From: Ulota crispa | Taxonomy: Eukaryota; Streptophyta; Bryopsida; Orthotrichales; Orthotrichaceae | NCBI GenBank assembly: GCA_963920765.1 | Contig: OY987247.1 | Coordinates: 20,432,471-20,496,470 of the forward strand | Direction: 5' to 3' | DNA: 64,000 nt | Part shown: positions 11,436 through 24,534 of the stretch, in pieces | Numbering within the stretch: the stretch's first letter is position 1 | Layout: each line of letters starts with the position of its first letter | Program-made: the position numbers and the translations under genes | The notes under the pieces: generated by a model | What the model was told of the DNA's origin: nothing | Database searches by the model: none | Seen by the model: the letters and a program-made list of their open reading frames with translations, nothing else

Positions 11436-12807
11436 TCAAACCTATACTCTATTTTTTGTCTTATTTTTTTAAATTTAGTTAATCCTTAAATTTTTCATTG
11501 ATCCAAAATAGGTCAATTGGTTTTTAGCAATGCCATTTATGACCTTAGGAATGTGAAGAATCACTTGAACTTTGACTCATTTCAAAGATAAACAAGTTAG
11601 CTAAATAGGGGTGTTTTCAAATTTAGAAAAAGAGTCACCATTGAGTTTACAAAAATTTTCAAACCATGGGTGGTCTTGGAGTTGTAGTGTTAAATTTTGG
11701 CCCTAGATTTGTGAAAGTCTTCAATTTTACTCACAATTTTTGAAATTTAAGGGTAAAGTGGTCACTATTGTAAGACCATTTTCTCACTCATTTTTTACCT
11801 TAAAAATACAAGACTTGATTCTATGCATGTGGAACTTGATTACCTTTAGAACAAGCGTAAGATGCCAACTTTTTAAAATATTATGTGTCCAAAAGAGCCA
11901 ATCAAAGCACAATTTTACCTACTCCAAAACATTGGTTTCCTTGTACCGTTTACATTTTTGTTATAATCTTCCACTCAAACCTTTGGATTGAAACCAAACT
12001 TTGCAAAGATGATAAGGACTTGGCTTTCTTCAAGACCTTACAATTATTTTGGCCTAAAAATGACTCATCATTCTTTAAGCTTCATCCTTTTATAAATTAC
12101 AAAATTGAGGTCCAAAATACCTTCAAAATGGTTGAAAATTTTAAGGATTAAACTCTTGCTCTACTCTATTCTAACTTCACATTTCTTAAACTTCTAGTCT
12201 ACTATATTCTCAATCTTTTTATTTTGGTCTTACATTGGTTAAAGTTGTTCTCTACTTTGTTAAACTCTTGTTATCCTTTATTTCAAATTCCCTTTTGTTA
12301 AACTTTTACTCTACTTTATTTCTAATTTTTTTAATTTGGTCTTACTTTAGGTTAACTCTAACTTGCTCTACCATATTTGTAGGTGGAAAACAAGCAAAAA
12401 GAGGATTTACCAAACCAACACACAGAGGCATACACACAAACACTTGATCATTTTCTATAATTTAGAATAGTATATGCAATTGTTGTACAAAAGATATCAT
12501 GCTTTGCATGGTTCACATTTGCCCCCCGTTATGCTACACCTCCATGAAATCCCCTTATGGTACTCCCCTATGTCATCTCTTCATCTCATCCGCTTATTTC
12601 ATCTTTATACAACCTCTACAAGTTTTTGATCGAGCTTCACGCACCTTTTTTATATTTAATAATACTTAAACTTATAATTTAATATTATGTAGTTGTACTT
12701 TGGCTACTACCTTTTTGAAGCTTGATTTGGATCATAAAATGGACTTTATTGAGTTGTTGTTGTCATCTATGGAAAATTTGAGTTGGAAGACCTTTTTACA
12801 ATTGTAT
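11436..12807. other. AT-rich non-coding stretch
   Basis: Several short open frames (for example 11740-11991, 11885-12151, 12235-12447) overlap in different phases and carry no recognisable motif. I see no gene. Confidence 0.5.
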
Positions 12808-13480
12808 TCTTGTATACTAGTATAGGCACCCGTCGGTCTAATGAGATGCAAAAAAAAATCAAGCTTGCTGACGCAAAATATTTCCTCCACAAGAAAATAA
12901 TTATTGCTTTTTATTAGAGCTCTCCAATTTCAAATTTTACCCATGCACTAAACATATGTCTTTGTTTACAATACATTCCCTTGCGGTACAACATTATTTG
13001 TTCTATATCCAACAAGATTTTTACCCATGCAATAAAAAGAATGTCACAATTTTTTGTGCAAAAAATATTTTCTACCAACACAAATTTTTACCCACATAAT
13101 AATGATTCATGCAATTTTATTTTATATATATATTTTTTTTACCCACACAATGTTGTTACATTTTTGTTACTTACTCATGCATTTTTTTACACATATAAAT
13201 TTTTACCCATACTTTTATTTCTCATGCAAATTTTACCTACGTAGATTTTTACCCATGCAATTTTTTTACCCAACCAAGATTCTACCCATGCCAATTTATT
13301 TATCCACATGGTAATAATATTGTAGTAAAAGGATTGCCACATGGGTAAGTCGTATATTATTATACAAAAAAATAGGTATAGTAGATAGATGGTAGGTAAG
13401 ACATGGCATGTAGGTAAGTTGTGGTAGGTAGAAAGGATTGCCAAAAAAGATCATTGTACTCTATTATATAGATAGATAGT
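12808..13480 (+). mobile_element. Helitron-like non-autonomous element
   Basis: The left end reads TCTTGTATACTAGTATAGG followed by CACCCGTCGG, which resembles plant Helitron 5' termini. The right end reads TCATTGTACTCTATTATATA then GATAGATAG followed by T, which resembles Helitron 3' ends. Between them are many ACCCATGCAATTTTT units (12930-13320) and inverse GTAGGTAAG units (13330-13440). No Rep/helicase is encoded. The base left of the proposed 5' end is T, not the usual A, and the 3' CTRR is imperfect, so the exact ends are uncertain. Confidence 0.4.
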
Positions 13481-13486
13481 GGAAGA

Positions 13487-13985
13487 GCCCTAAATCCACT
13501 TTGCAATGCCATGAGTGAGATGTTGACTCCATTCAGCTTGGAATAAACCATATGTAAAAAATCATTGAACATTCATTTGGAGTAGGGTAAAAATCTATTT
13601 ATTGTGCAATTTGTATGAAAATAATAGTCTAGTTAGCTTCCACTTACCATGGGTTTGTACATACATTAAAAAAATCCTTTTTTTTGCACTTGGCTGAATT
13701 TTGCTTTTTCAGGCTTCATTTGGAGAGATCTCTTAATTCTTTAGTCACTACCTAACATTTGATGGGTTATATCTAAATTAGTGAATGTCCAAACCCAAAC
13801 TTTATTACATTTTCACAATAATATTTTCAATACCCTTCAAATTATAAGTATTTTTTAGTAAATTGAATGTCTATTAAAAGACCCGACCCTTGCTGGGACT
13901 TTTCCTTAGTGTCTTGGAGAAGCTCTAAGTCTGGAGTATAGGATGCTAGAATTTTGGTTACCCTTCTTTAAACCTCTGAACTAAT
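13487..13985. other. Non-coding stretch
   Basis: AT-rich sequence between the Helitron-like element and the GC-richer fragment. Nothing recognisable. Confidence 0.5.
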
Positions 13986-14575
13986 GGGTGGCAGGGACTC
14001 ATCATTATCTTACCAGTGTGTGTGTCAGATCTGACATTTGGATTTGCTATGTTGGGGGCGGGCAACAAAGCCCCATTCCTTTGCAGCGGCTGTTGTGTTG
14101 GAAGAGAAGGACAATGCAAGTCTGCGTTGACGCTGCAACATGTCGGAATGAGAGACAAACGAGGTGCAGCGAGACGGCATATTGGCGGATCGCACAAGGC
14201 TTGGTCATAAACCCTTGAAGAAGCCAAATGTGACAAGGAGAACGTGGACATTGCGGTAGAGAGGGGTATTGTCCAGTTGCTGACGTTGCTTTCAATCGCG
14301 GCAGAGAATGCAAGAGATTTAGCAGTGTCCTCTTTGCGGCGGTGTGCTCTTATTGTTTGGAAGAGCTCTTGGTTGAGCCTGGCAAGGAAGAGGAAGCATC
14401 TGAACAGACGACATTGTGAAGGCAGCAAAACTCGGTTACATGGAGACAAGGGAGCGGTGATGTCAATTTCAGGAGCATGGAGCGTAGGCATCGAGTTTGG
14501 AACCCTGAACATGCTCTTACCTTGGCATTTTGTGTATTTTGGATCCTTAGCAATTCCAATAGGGTTGGTTTAGGA
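13986..14575 (+). pseudogene. GC-richer gene-like fragment, weakly ARM-repeat-like
   Basis: This block is clearly richer in G+C than its surroundings and reads in one plus-strand frame from about 13986 to the stop at 14571-14573, with a single internal TGA at about 14215. The second half contains NVDIAVERGIVQLLTLLSIA followed by a helix-like segment rich in Ala and Leu, which resembles one armadillo-type repeat. The first half has Cys-Gly clusters (SGCCVGREGQCK). I do not recognise a specific family. A 184-residue minus-strand frame covers the same DNA (13958-14512) and is equally open, so the coding strand is not certain. It could be an exon of a decayed host gene. Confidence 0.3.
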
Positions 14576-14579
14576 ATGT

Positions 14580-17473
14580 GCGAAGCAAGTGAAGTGCTTT
14601 GGTTGTAGAAGTAGTTGATTGTTGTGGGCATTATAAGTGTCAAGGGAGCTAAGCTAGATTTTGCTTGCAGGAAGAAGTATGTCATGTTAATGTATGGTAT
14701 TGTCCCTTGGTTTAGCATTTTGTGCAAAGGTTAGAGTTGATTAGGAAGGCCGCAACTAATCCCCTTGATGCATCAAAAATTAGGGTTTAAATTATAGAGA
14801 GCCAGCTTTAGTGTCCCAGCCACTACTAGGATTGTACAATTTAGGAGCAATATTTCTTGGCCGTCTGTCAGATCCACAGCAAATGCGGATGGTCATTGTT
14901 GCAGTTCTGTGGGATGAAATCCTGAACTTGAAATTAGTTTGCAAATGACAATGAAGCTCCAATTATTGAGCATGGACAAGCCAAATGTAGTCCATGATAT
15001 TTTGACCTTTCCAAATTTCATAATCCTAGTATGCTTCTGTGCATGGGCGACCTAGTGCCATTTTGGTTGGAATATGGTATGTTGGTCAGTGGACGAATTA
15101 TAGGATTTTTTTATTCTACCTACCCATTCCAAATTGGCAAGGTCAATTAAACATGTTAGAGGGTTGCCCCTCCAAATAGTGTCCAATAGATGGCCGTAGA
15201 GGAATTCCCTTTTTCTCAAATAGTCACATATACACAGTATTGTATGTAAAATTCTATATTTTCATTATTTCAAAATACAGAGTATAATTGTTAATTAAAA
15301 CCATTTTTAGTTAATAAAGATAGTGGCATGTATTGACCACCGACTTTCTTTTCACAATTGTGTAAGGAATTGAGGCCGAGGAGGTCTTTTGAGTCTGTTT
15401 GACTTTGGAACCAGGGATTTAGGGTAACGATGTTTTAGCTCATCAATCAAATCTTAGCGTATTATAGTACTTGGCACAACTAAGAGATGATGGCCAAACA
15501 TGGCGGTTGAATGAACTACGCAAGGTTCAATTGTGTCCTTGTATAGTGTAATGCAAAGACCAGTGGATGGTAGCAGCACCTTGGATCATGGCATTCCATT
15601 TAAATACCGCTATAAACCCGAAGTAGACATAGCAGCTCTAAGAATCCAATCGTTGGACAAGTCTTTTATGGAAGTCTCCAAAGGTTATTGAGCTCCCATC
15701 CTAACCCGTAGCTACTTAATCCAAACAACAATACGTGGCTTGTGCACGTCTAGTTCGGTAAGGGTGCCATAGAGTGGAAATGGCTGTTGGTCCAAATTCA
15801 GCTACTTCGTCATTACTGTCTAGTCTTTCAAGGTCATTGCCATGAAAATTAAAGATACATGCTGAGTGCTTCTAGAGCGGCTGAGGACGTTATGATAACA
15901 TGAAAAAAGCAGCAAACACGGAGAGCTTAATATGAAACTACTGGATAAGTTTGTGGAGATGCTGCTAGTAAAATGAGCGAGGGGCAATGCAAAAGGTGCT
16001 TCACTAAGGAAGAACTTGTCACCAAAGATTGGATGTTCTAGCATGTAGAAGACTACAGGTATGTGCCACCGGACATTAATGCTTAGATGTTACTGAATTG
16101 TTGCTAACCAATACACTCATTGATCTTTGAACTAAAGAATGCCAATTCCATCTAATGAAATGCATTAGTGTTATAAGGATTGTTCAATATTGAGTTAGTG
16201 TATAAATTAAAATATGGAGACATAGCCACAATTAGAGGCAATTTGAACCCCTGAACCAAACCAAATACAATCCTCCAGAAGTCATCAGATGCGTAGATGT
16301 AATAGTGAAATGTTTCCCAAAGCCAGCAGTGGACATGTAGAGTCGATGACTTTACTGCTTTGTTTGGAAGATTGTCTGAAAGCATGCAATATGGAAGTGT
16401 ACAATGGATTCAGTTTTGCAATGACAAATGAATGTGTAGTTGATAAGCCATTTGTAGTCTAAGTATAAAAAAAATGTTCATAGAAAATGGATGAAGGAAA
16501 CAACTATGATAATTGAGGTAAGCGTGGACTTTAGATAGTTATATCAAATCATTAGCCAAATAGGTTCCTCCAAAAAAGAATTATCTAAATGTATCCAGCA
16601 AGTACAACTCAAAGTCAAGAAGTCCTATCATGGGTCACAGCACTATTTATTTGTGTGCAAGACAACCTAAGAGATCTCCTTGTCTGCAAGAAATTCTTAG
16701 AACATCGAATAAAGGGATGTATTTTGGCCAAAGTAAACGGTGAACAAGAAAAGTGCAATTAATAAATCGTTCACATTCTATATAGTCATGTTTGAATAAA
16801 CTATATAGGGAATTCAATGCTGCTAATCAAGGTTTTGAGACAATTATAATCCATCATAATCCAATTATGTCCTCCAAAGAAAATGTGTAGATGTGTTGGG
16901 TAAGAACTGCCCAAAGCTGGGAGTGGACCTTTGGAACCGCGCACAATTGGTTTGTTAGGAAAATAATTTGCAAAAACCCAATAGGCAAATGTTTATTGGT
17001 TGAAGTTTCCCAATGACAAAACATAGTGCGGATGATGAACTGTTTGAAATTTATACACAATATTCTTTGTAGAAAATGGATGAAGGGGAACCACAGAATG
17101 TACTCCTTGAGGTCAGTAAAATCTGCAAATTTTTTTAACAGATTGTGAATGTTAGAATACCACAAACCAAAATGAGACTCACAACAAATATGGAGTGCAT
17201 CGTGACCTTCCATTGGTTTGTTATATATTTGATGTTGGCATTGGGCTTGAGGTAAAGCGCAGTTAGCAATTGACGTAATTTGAAGAGTGAATGTACATGT
17301 TTAACCTGGTCAATGTGAAGGTGTAGATTTGGCGTTAGCAATTTTGGCAATTATATAACCCTCAGAATATACTTTGTCCAAAATTTTAGAACTTCAGGTA
17401 TTCTGATGTAGGGCAAGCCTTGAGCTGTTGTACATCAAATTCTGAAAACTTAGGAAGCACAAAAAAGTGACAG
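14580..17473. other. Gene-poor stretch with a degenerate duplication
   Basis: No convincing open frame. The segments at about 16240-16570 and 16860-17190 resemble each other at an offset near 615 bp: both carry a CCCAAAGC-GGGAGTGGAC-like block, a TGACAAA block and GAAAATGGATGAAGG. They may be remnants of duplicated exons. The family was not recognised. Confidence 0.35.
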
Positions 17474-17673
17474 NNNNNNNNNNNNNNNNNNNNNNNNNNN
17501 NNNNNNNNNNNNNNNNNNNNNNNNNNNNNNNNNNNNNNNNNNNNNNNNNNNNNNNNNNNNNNNNNNNNNNNNNNNNNNNNNNNNNNNNNNNNNNNNNNNN
17601 NNNNNNNNNNNNNNNNNNNNNNNNNNNNNNNNNNNNNNNNNNNNNNNNNNNNNNNNNNNNNNNNNNNNNNNNN
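17474..17673. other. Assembly gap (200 N)
   Basis: Exactly 200 ambiguous bases, a conventional gap size. The real distance is unknown. Any open frame crossing it is an artefact. Confidence 1.
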
Positions 17674-18604
17674 AGCCCATTTGCTCCTGAAAAGAGTAAT
17701 AGTAAGTGTGTAAGAGCGAAATAGTTATGGAATATGAAAATGTTTAGAGCAGAAGATTTTAGTTAAAATTGTATTGGTCGGGAAGGTCTGCCTTGTACAT
17801 GGGCATGGCCTTTTTGTGAAGGATTTTGATGTGGACATAATAATGATTTGAAAATGAAGTTTACATATAGGCGTTTTGAATTTATAAGAAAATCCATGAT
17901 AATTTGACCTCCTTATGTATTATAACTTAACACTAGACACTCAAATACATTAGGACATATGTACTAGACCTTGTTTCTAGTAAACACCAAGAACCTTGTG
18001 TTGCTCGTATGTAATGAATCCAAACATGTGAGCTCAAAGGGATTTAGAGAAACATATCATGTCTCTAATAAAAGTGTGTATTGGAATTCACTAGTGCATA
18101 GTATGGAGATCAAAATATCCAAAATAAAGGGCCGTGGTGTATATCCAAATAGGTCTATCTCGGTTTTGTAAAGGAGATGAAGACTACATGGCATGGCAAA
18201 ACTATCATTTAGAATTATATTGTTGTGAATTATAATTATTCTAAAAACTATATTACCAATCTGAGTTCTCCCTTAATAGCACAGGGTCATGCATGCAACA
18301 TTTTGGAGAATGGTTGGTTGTATTCTATGGCAATTGAAGGAAATATAACAAAGATGAAATATACCTTCAGTACAATATTGTCCAATGAGATGGTTCCTAT
18401 CTTTATGATTGAGGGTGTTGGCGTTGTCATTGTTATAAAACTCAACAAAAAACACAAGCTAATTATCTATCTTGCTATTGTAGGTGTACTAATTCAATAC
18501 CAAACTTCTGTTCCGACTTTTAGAATCGATCTGAAGTTGTGCAACAAATAGTAGTGGTATATTTCCTCATTTTTTTAGATTGCTTGAAATTTGCAATAGT
18601 AAGT
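17674..18604. other. Stretch upstream of the DUF7869-like gene
   Basis: Mixed DNA with one open plus-strand frame (18225-18551) of 108 codons that has no recognisable domain. It could hold an upstream exon or 5' region of the following gene, but I have no direct support. Confidence 0.3.
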
Positions 18605-21600
18605 ATGGAGGGCCAAAGTACAGCAAATGGTAGAAGGCGCTCATTGAATGTACTATCCAGATCCGAGTGGATCAGAAAAGAAGTTACACTTGTGAACGAT
18701 ATGGGGGTTGTTTGTGGAAAAGTGTTTATGCAATTCACAAGCATTACGCAATGTATCAATGGACAGAGTCCACTTGGAAACAATAAAGTTGGCGTGATAA
18801 TTTTTAGTGTTGAAGATGGTGAGCCATACAAAATGGATAGTTTAACGGAGTAGTCCATCTCTTGTACATTGTACAATAGAATGTCACTTCATGAGCACAA
18901 ATGTGCTCACAAGAATACAATCATTTCTTCCAAAAATAGGAAAAGGAAACGTATGTATTTGTCAAAGAGAAACCAAAGCACCATGAAGATAACTAAACGC
19001 AACAAGTTTCTATTAGCTGTGGATATCAAGGAAACCTTAAAGAAAGAGTGTTGCGACAACAAGTGTTTAAAGACATTTACGCAAGCAACAATCACCACCG
19101 CCAGATTTGAAATGTATCATTCAAGCCATGTCCAAAAAGTAGCTATGAAACTTGTAGTACATTGATTGTCGTATCCTTATTCTCACACTGGGCAGAAAAT
19201 GACAGTGATAGATAACCGCTTAGTGTGTATGAAGGCATGGAGGTTGGTATATGGAGTAGGAGACTCTTGCTCTTACAATTATTAGAAGAAGGCAAAATGG
19301 GGCATCTGGACTCAAGAGCACGGTAACAAAAACAAGTTGCAAACCACCAGCTTGACAAAACAAACAATTCAGTTGATGAAGGTGTTATTAGAGCAAAAAG
19401 CTAACACAATACCACATTGGACAAGGACTTTACCTACAAGGGAGAAGGTTGTAGAGAAGATTATGCTTGCTAGGACAAAGTGAAATAAGATACTAGAGGA
19501 TGTGAATGCGGTAAGCACACACATCTTCAATTGATTTGTAGTGTTGAACCATCTATAATTAAAGATCAATATTCTGTAAAGAATTCATGTACTTGCAAGC
19601 AAGCTCATGGTAACTAATAAACAAAGGTTTTTATATGAATTGTTTTGTATGATTTATTATTAGATGTTTAACTAAGTTCAATAGATTATTCTGTTCATTT
19701 CCTTTTTTCCTCAATGATATATTAATTATCCATCATTAATATGTAATTTTGCAAAAACAAGAGAAACTGGTATGAAGAAAATTTCTCAATCTTCTTGTAG
19801 CCGCATGCGGAAGAACCATTTTCTTGATTATGTTGTGAACACTCAGGAGACAACTTTGCTCATTGTGGACAATGTGAAAATTTGTTGAATGTGCAAAATG
19901 TCCACGTCGTGCAATCCCCTTCGTGGGTGCTAGCCAATAAAAAATATCAATGTCACTTGAATGAACAAGAGAGTGCTTGAAATCAATGTTATAATAGCAG
20001 AGCTTTATCTCATTTTCTTCCAGGTAGAGTTCTATCAATCATGCACAACAAGATGGATCATTCCGAGACCGCATCTCTGTGTTTCGCAAACAAATCAAAA
20101 GCAATAGATGGCTTACAGAAATTGCCAATTTCTGTATTGAGTATTCTTGCTCATGAACACGATGATAGAAAGTACGCTCATTTTATTTTGAATAAGTTTT
20201 TGGCAAATTGCAATCAAACCATTGGTTCCATATGCAAATTATTGCGTGACCTAGAAGGTGAACCAGTACATAAAAATCCATCCCAACTTTTCCAAAGACA
20301 ACATGGCTCTATTCAGTACAATGCAATATTAGACGGCGCCAAGTGTTGCAAGGCTTTCATCAAGCTTTGAGATGAAAATAGTAGTTCATCAATGAAACTT
20401 CCACTTGTTTTACATGTTCAACTTGATAACTGCTGGAAGGACAACAAAAACAGGTTTATCATATGCTTTTGGTCTTTGATAATGACAAAGGGAGTATTTA
20501 ATGAAATCAAGGTATTGTTTATGGTTGCAGGTTACTTGCACAACGACATTGATGCATAATATGGGCAGTGGAGCAGGGATCTCCAAAAGAATAACTATCC
20601 CACAGTCCCTTTGCTCATGAACTTGGTAATGGACTTGGAGAAAGAACCAATAATCCTTCACTTCATTGAGGAAGTTCTAGATTTCAAGTCTTTCATTGCT
20701 GATTATATATGCACCAGAAATGAGCAATTAGTAGGCCATACTAGTGGACAACAATTTTTTTTCACTAAACTAGTCAATGGATGGCCTATAATGTAGTACC
20801 ATTTGCATAATATTGATGAAAAATGGATACCAAAAGAATGAATTAAGATGTGGAAAGAAGATGATGAAGGGAAACCTTTATTGCCTTTGGAAGAACCAAA
20901 AGTAATGCCTTTAGTGCCACTTAAAGGAGAGGAAGATTTTAAGAAGGGCATTGCAAGGTACATAGAAAATTGGAAGGGAGTGGTGGACGCAGATGCCACA
21001 GGTAGATGCAATGAAAAATATAAAACTTTAATCACGTACTGGAAGAGAGTGAAAGCAGCCATCAGTTGTACAAAAGAGTTCAATAATGTTTTGGCAGATA
21101 GGTTGTGGCCAACAACATGACAATCATGTGATGTGACCTTTGCACAATTAGAGGCTGAAGCAAATGAGGAAGAAGGAGAAGCTGCATTCATTGGGCAACG
21201 TAACTTGTGTCCATCTATTTTTTGTGTACAAAGGGATTGTAAAAATGGATTTTTTGCAATTGTGAAACCCTCTCTTGATAGTGTAGAACCAATATGGATG
21301 GGTTTGGCAAAGCCAGATCTGGTCTTTGATGTAGGATCCCTCAACCACAAATAGATCCTTGTACAATGGTACAAACTTGTGAAGAGAAGAGGCGTGCAAG
21401 AAAGATCCTATGTTGGGTGGAACATCACACCACCTATGAAATGGCAACTGGATGTGGATGCGTTTGATGGAGCAGAGTGGGTGAAAATGAATGCTATAGT
21501 TATAGCATGGAAACCAAGAGCACAAAGTATCAACAAAATTGCCATACCTCCACAACAAATAGTTAAAGCATTGGAAATTCTTACTTCTTCTTTGCAAGTG

Positions 21601-21614
21601 GAAGAGACTTAACA
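18605..21614 (+). pseudogene. DUF7869-like transposon protein, two exons, stop-riddled
   Basis: The product is a transposon-type protein of about 907 codons. Exon 1 (18605-19510) starts at an ATG and carries a SPLGNNKVGVIIF segment, a KRKR basic patch, a CCDNKCLKTFT cysteine motif, then VCMKAWRLVYGVG. Exon 2 (19801-21614) has HCGQC, HNKMDH, LHVQLDNCWKDNKNR (about 20410-20455), AGYLHNDIDA and a C-terminal GWNITPPMKW...IVIAWK block. LQLDN..KNKNR plus GH.H.DID is the signature I associate with the DUF7869 domain of eukaryotic transposons; here the usual GH is GY. The frame is unbroken across the intron but holds 12 premature stops (7 TGA, 4 TAG, 1 TAA). The family call rests on remembered motifs. 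Confidence 0.65.
19511..19800 (+). other. Intron of the DUF7869-like gene
   Basis: The 290-bp interval starts GTAAGC directly after codon GCG and ends with a pyrimidine-rich tract TTCTCAATCTTCTTGTAG. Both ends fall on codon boundaries (phase 0). The reading frame changes register from position class 2 to class 1 exactly across it, and protein similarity resumes immediately at 19801. These facts support a real spliceosomal intron. Confidence 0.7.
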
Positions 21615-23958
21615 TTTATAAGAATGGTTTCTACATATGAAAATGTAGAATGACACCATAATTTGAAAGTCTAAACGTAACTCTTTTTTTCTAAACATTG
21701 CACTAGCTTTCTTTACGAATTACAAGGTATGGAGTGTGTAGCAATAGGAAGTTGCCCATTATGTAACACTTTGTATTCAATGTTGTAAGCAACAATACAT
21801 TTTTGGTACATGTTTTTGTAAACTTATGAGCACATGTAAGTCACCGTGGTTTCCATTACAAATTCCAAAATGTGGACAGTACGCACCATGCTATATTTGC
21901 TACAAAAATTACTATTATTTAGAATTCAATAAGGATGGCACAGACTTGCATTAGGACAATCTTCAATATTGTATAGTAGATTGCTGTACTTTAGAAATCA
22001 TCAAGTTTACGTCTTTCAAAGGAAGTTATATTAAACAAGTCCTATATACCCGCCATACTGACAGAAGTGGATGTAAGATACAATCATATGAATGCCCTCA
22101 ATGTATGCCTCCCATGCCCTCATGTATGACCCCATGCAAATCCCATGCCTCATCCACGCCTTGATTTCACCCTTAGCCGTGCCCCCTATCAAGCCCAACC
22201 ATCCTGGGCCATACCCAATCCCAAGCCCTGCCATACCCCATGCTCATGGCCCTCCCATCCCATGTAGTAAGTTAAATAAGTCAATTACAGAAAATTAAGT
22301 TGTTGATTAGTTCTAGTGTGATTGACCACCATAAACATAAGCTCCATGACATTTAATTATAGGTATAGAGTGGATGTCAAAGAACTGATGAAGACAATGA
22401 CCCTTAAAAAAACATGTGATCAAAAAAGTTTGTAATTAAGAAGGCAAGGAACAAAATTTAAGTAGCATTAGTTTTAACAAATGTACGTGGGTGCGCGGTA
22501 GCAAACATAAATATAACTCACAGAGTTTTGTAGCTGTGTATATTGACTATGGTATATGCCAATTTTTTATGTGGTCAAGTAGCCCCTCATAACTTGCAAA
22601 ACTGAATTTAATGTGATTGAATGCAGCAAGTTGTTGATGCCAGCTCAATACCACATAGTATGGTTTGATGGCATATTGACCTATTGAAGTAAGTGAAGTG
22701 GGAGAGAATCACGTGACTGCCAGTAATTCTAAAGCAGCGTTGTCTTGTCAAACAGATTTTTGGGATTTGGTTGTTGTGCAGTTTGTTGGCTACCCGATGG
22801 TATGCTTGTCAAATTTCAAGTATGAGTGACTCTGCCATATTTAATACGTTGAAGTATTCAAAATCTTGCTTTGCATATGACCAAAAATTTAGAATCTAAT
22901 GAATGTATATGAAATTGAGGTACTTCAATAAAAGGAAATAGTAATACATCAAGGTTGGAAATAGAGTGTGGTCTATTTAAAATTCAATCATAAAATTGAC
23001 TATAGGCGTCTTGTTTGCCATGTTTGTTTAGTTATGGCCATGTTAGGAAAGCCAACTCTGTTCTAGGTGCATAAGAAGCGAGTACTTGAGAAATACAAGT
23101 GAATTTGTAGAAGATACAAGTTAGTGACACATCCTTCATTGCCTATTGTCCTTGCAATTGTAAACGCTAGATTGATGAGAAGTTGCATGTTTTTTGTCAC
23201 TAGTATTTAGTATGTACAAATCTAAAGGAAAAAGGAAGCGGTCACGTTCACTACAACATAATTGGATCAAACTATTGCTTCAAAATTGAATAACATATTA
23301 CTTATTCTAGAATGGTAGTTCATGAATATTATCACTATCATTACTAGTTTAGCCAACAATGTTTATGTAGATGCACTTGATGTAATACAAAAGTTGATAC
23401 TCTTCAAAGCTCCCTAAATGCATTGCAAATACATTGTACGTGCATGACATAAAGAATGATCTAATGAATACAAAATGAAAATGTATGGACAAGTTCCAAA
23501 AAACACGTACATGTTTGATGAAGCAGACATGGAGATATTTTCTAAAGATATAGATGAATAAACTTGACTGATGAAAATATTAAATTATAGCGTTAAATGT
23601 ACTCTTTGTAATGAAAGCCAAATCCACAAAATCTTAAGAACATGGCTTATGATCTCCATAAAATACAACCCACCGCATGGTGAATGCCTAATACTATCAT
23701 GAATGACCACATTTAACACTCCAAATATAATTGCATAACTCCATATTTATCAAATATCATGTTATATGTCTCATTTAGCATGGCCCTTGACACACACTTC
23801 TACTGTAGAGAAACGCAATCATATTTACAATAACATGAATGCAAATGTGACTACAGCCTCACACATCACTAAGTCCTAAAAGGCTCCTTTTGCAATAGTG
23901 ATTGTGGTGGTCCTAATGTTTGTCAAAGTACAACCTCCTACGAAGTTCTAACATGAAC
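21615..23958. other. Gene-poor AT-rich stretch with a C-rich tract
   Basis: No supported gene. A local C-rich tract at 22085-22265 repeats CATGCCCTC/CCCATGC-like motifs and gives proline-rich open frames on both strands that I regard as composition effects. Confidence 0.5.
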
Positions 23959-24448
23959 TCACAATCTATTTACCATATACAGAGCATAGAGTTTTTCTCT
24001 AGCTAGAATGTCCCGAGACGCTAACATCATGACATATCCCCATTTGGACAAGTTCCACTGTCTAGAGAGCATTCTAAACTCCCAAATTACGTTTCCTATA
24101 TCCTCTTGGCCAATGGAGCTGTTAATAAAACTAGCAACATTTTTGCTTGCAACGTTGCCGTCAATGCATAAGTCCTTTTTGACTTCCATTGTATATGATT
24201 TCACCCTAAGAAATTTCTTCTTCCAACGTCTTGTATTCATAGAGAATGTATTCATTTCCAACAAATGGAAGCAGCTCTTCCTCCTTTTTAGTTGATTTTG
24301 ATATAAACAATCCCCACCCCATGAAAGGGTAGTTTGACACTTGCACTTTCCATATCCTATTGAAATAGGAAAATTTGGTTAGCTTGGGGATGGATCCATT
24401 GCACCATTGGCCATTGAAAACAGAGAACCTACGCTTCTGCAAGGCCAA
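23959..24448 (-). pseudogene. SET-domain-like fragment, frameshifted
   Basis: SET domains transfer methyl groups to lysine. On the minus strand the reading starts with GWGLFISKSTKKEEELLPFVG (24206-24448 frame), then shifts register near 24210-24260 and continues with CIDGNVASKNVASFINSS, GNVIWEF and MLASRDILAREKLYALY. These match the order of SET landmarks: GWGLF start, an ID..G block, the N..RFINHS block (here N.ASFINSS), and the closing A.RDI..GEEL.Y.Y. The catalytic-core His is replaced by Ser and the frame is broken, so it cannot be functional. It lies next to transposase fragments on the same strand, so it may be a captured host exon. Confidence 0.5.
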
Positions 24449-24534
24449 TGATCTTGCGGATTCTTTGCTTGTGGATGCTCCCTCTAAGGTATGTTCACCC
24501 CTTATGAAAGGTTATAGCGATCTCATGTATGCTT

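Noticed and set aside
13958..14512. 184-codon minus-strand ORF as a gene
   Set aside because: It has no recognisable motif and overlaps an equally open plus-strand frame with a slightly more protein-like pattern. GC-rich composition explains both.
17450..17724. Open frames across 17450-17724
   Set aside because: They consist mostly of unknown residues from the 200-N gap.
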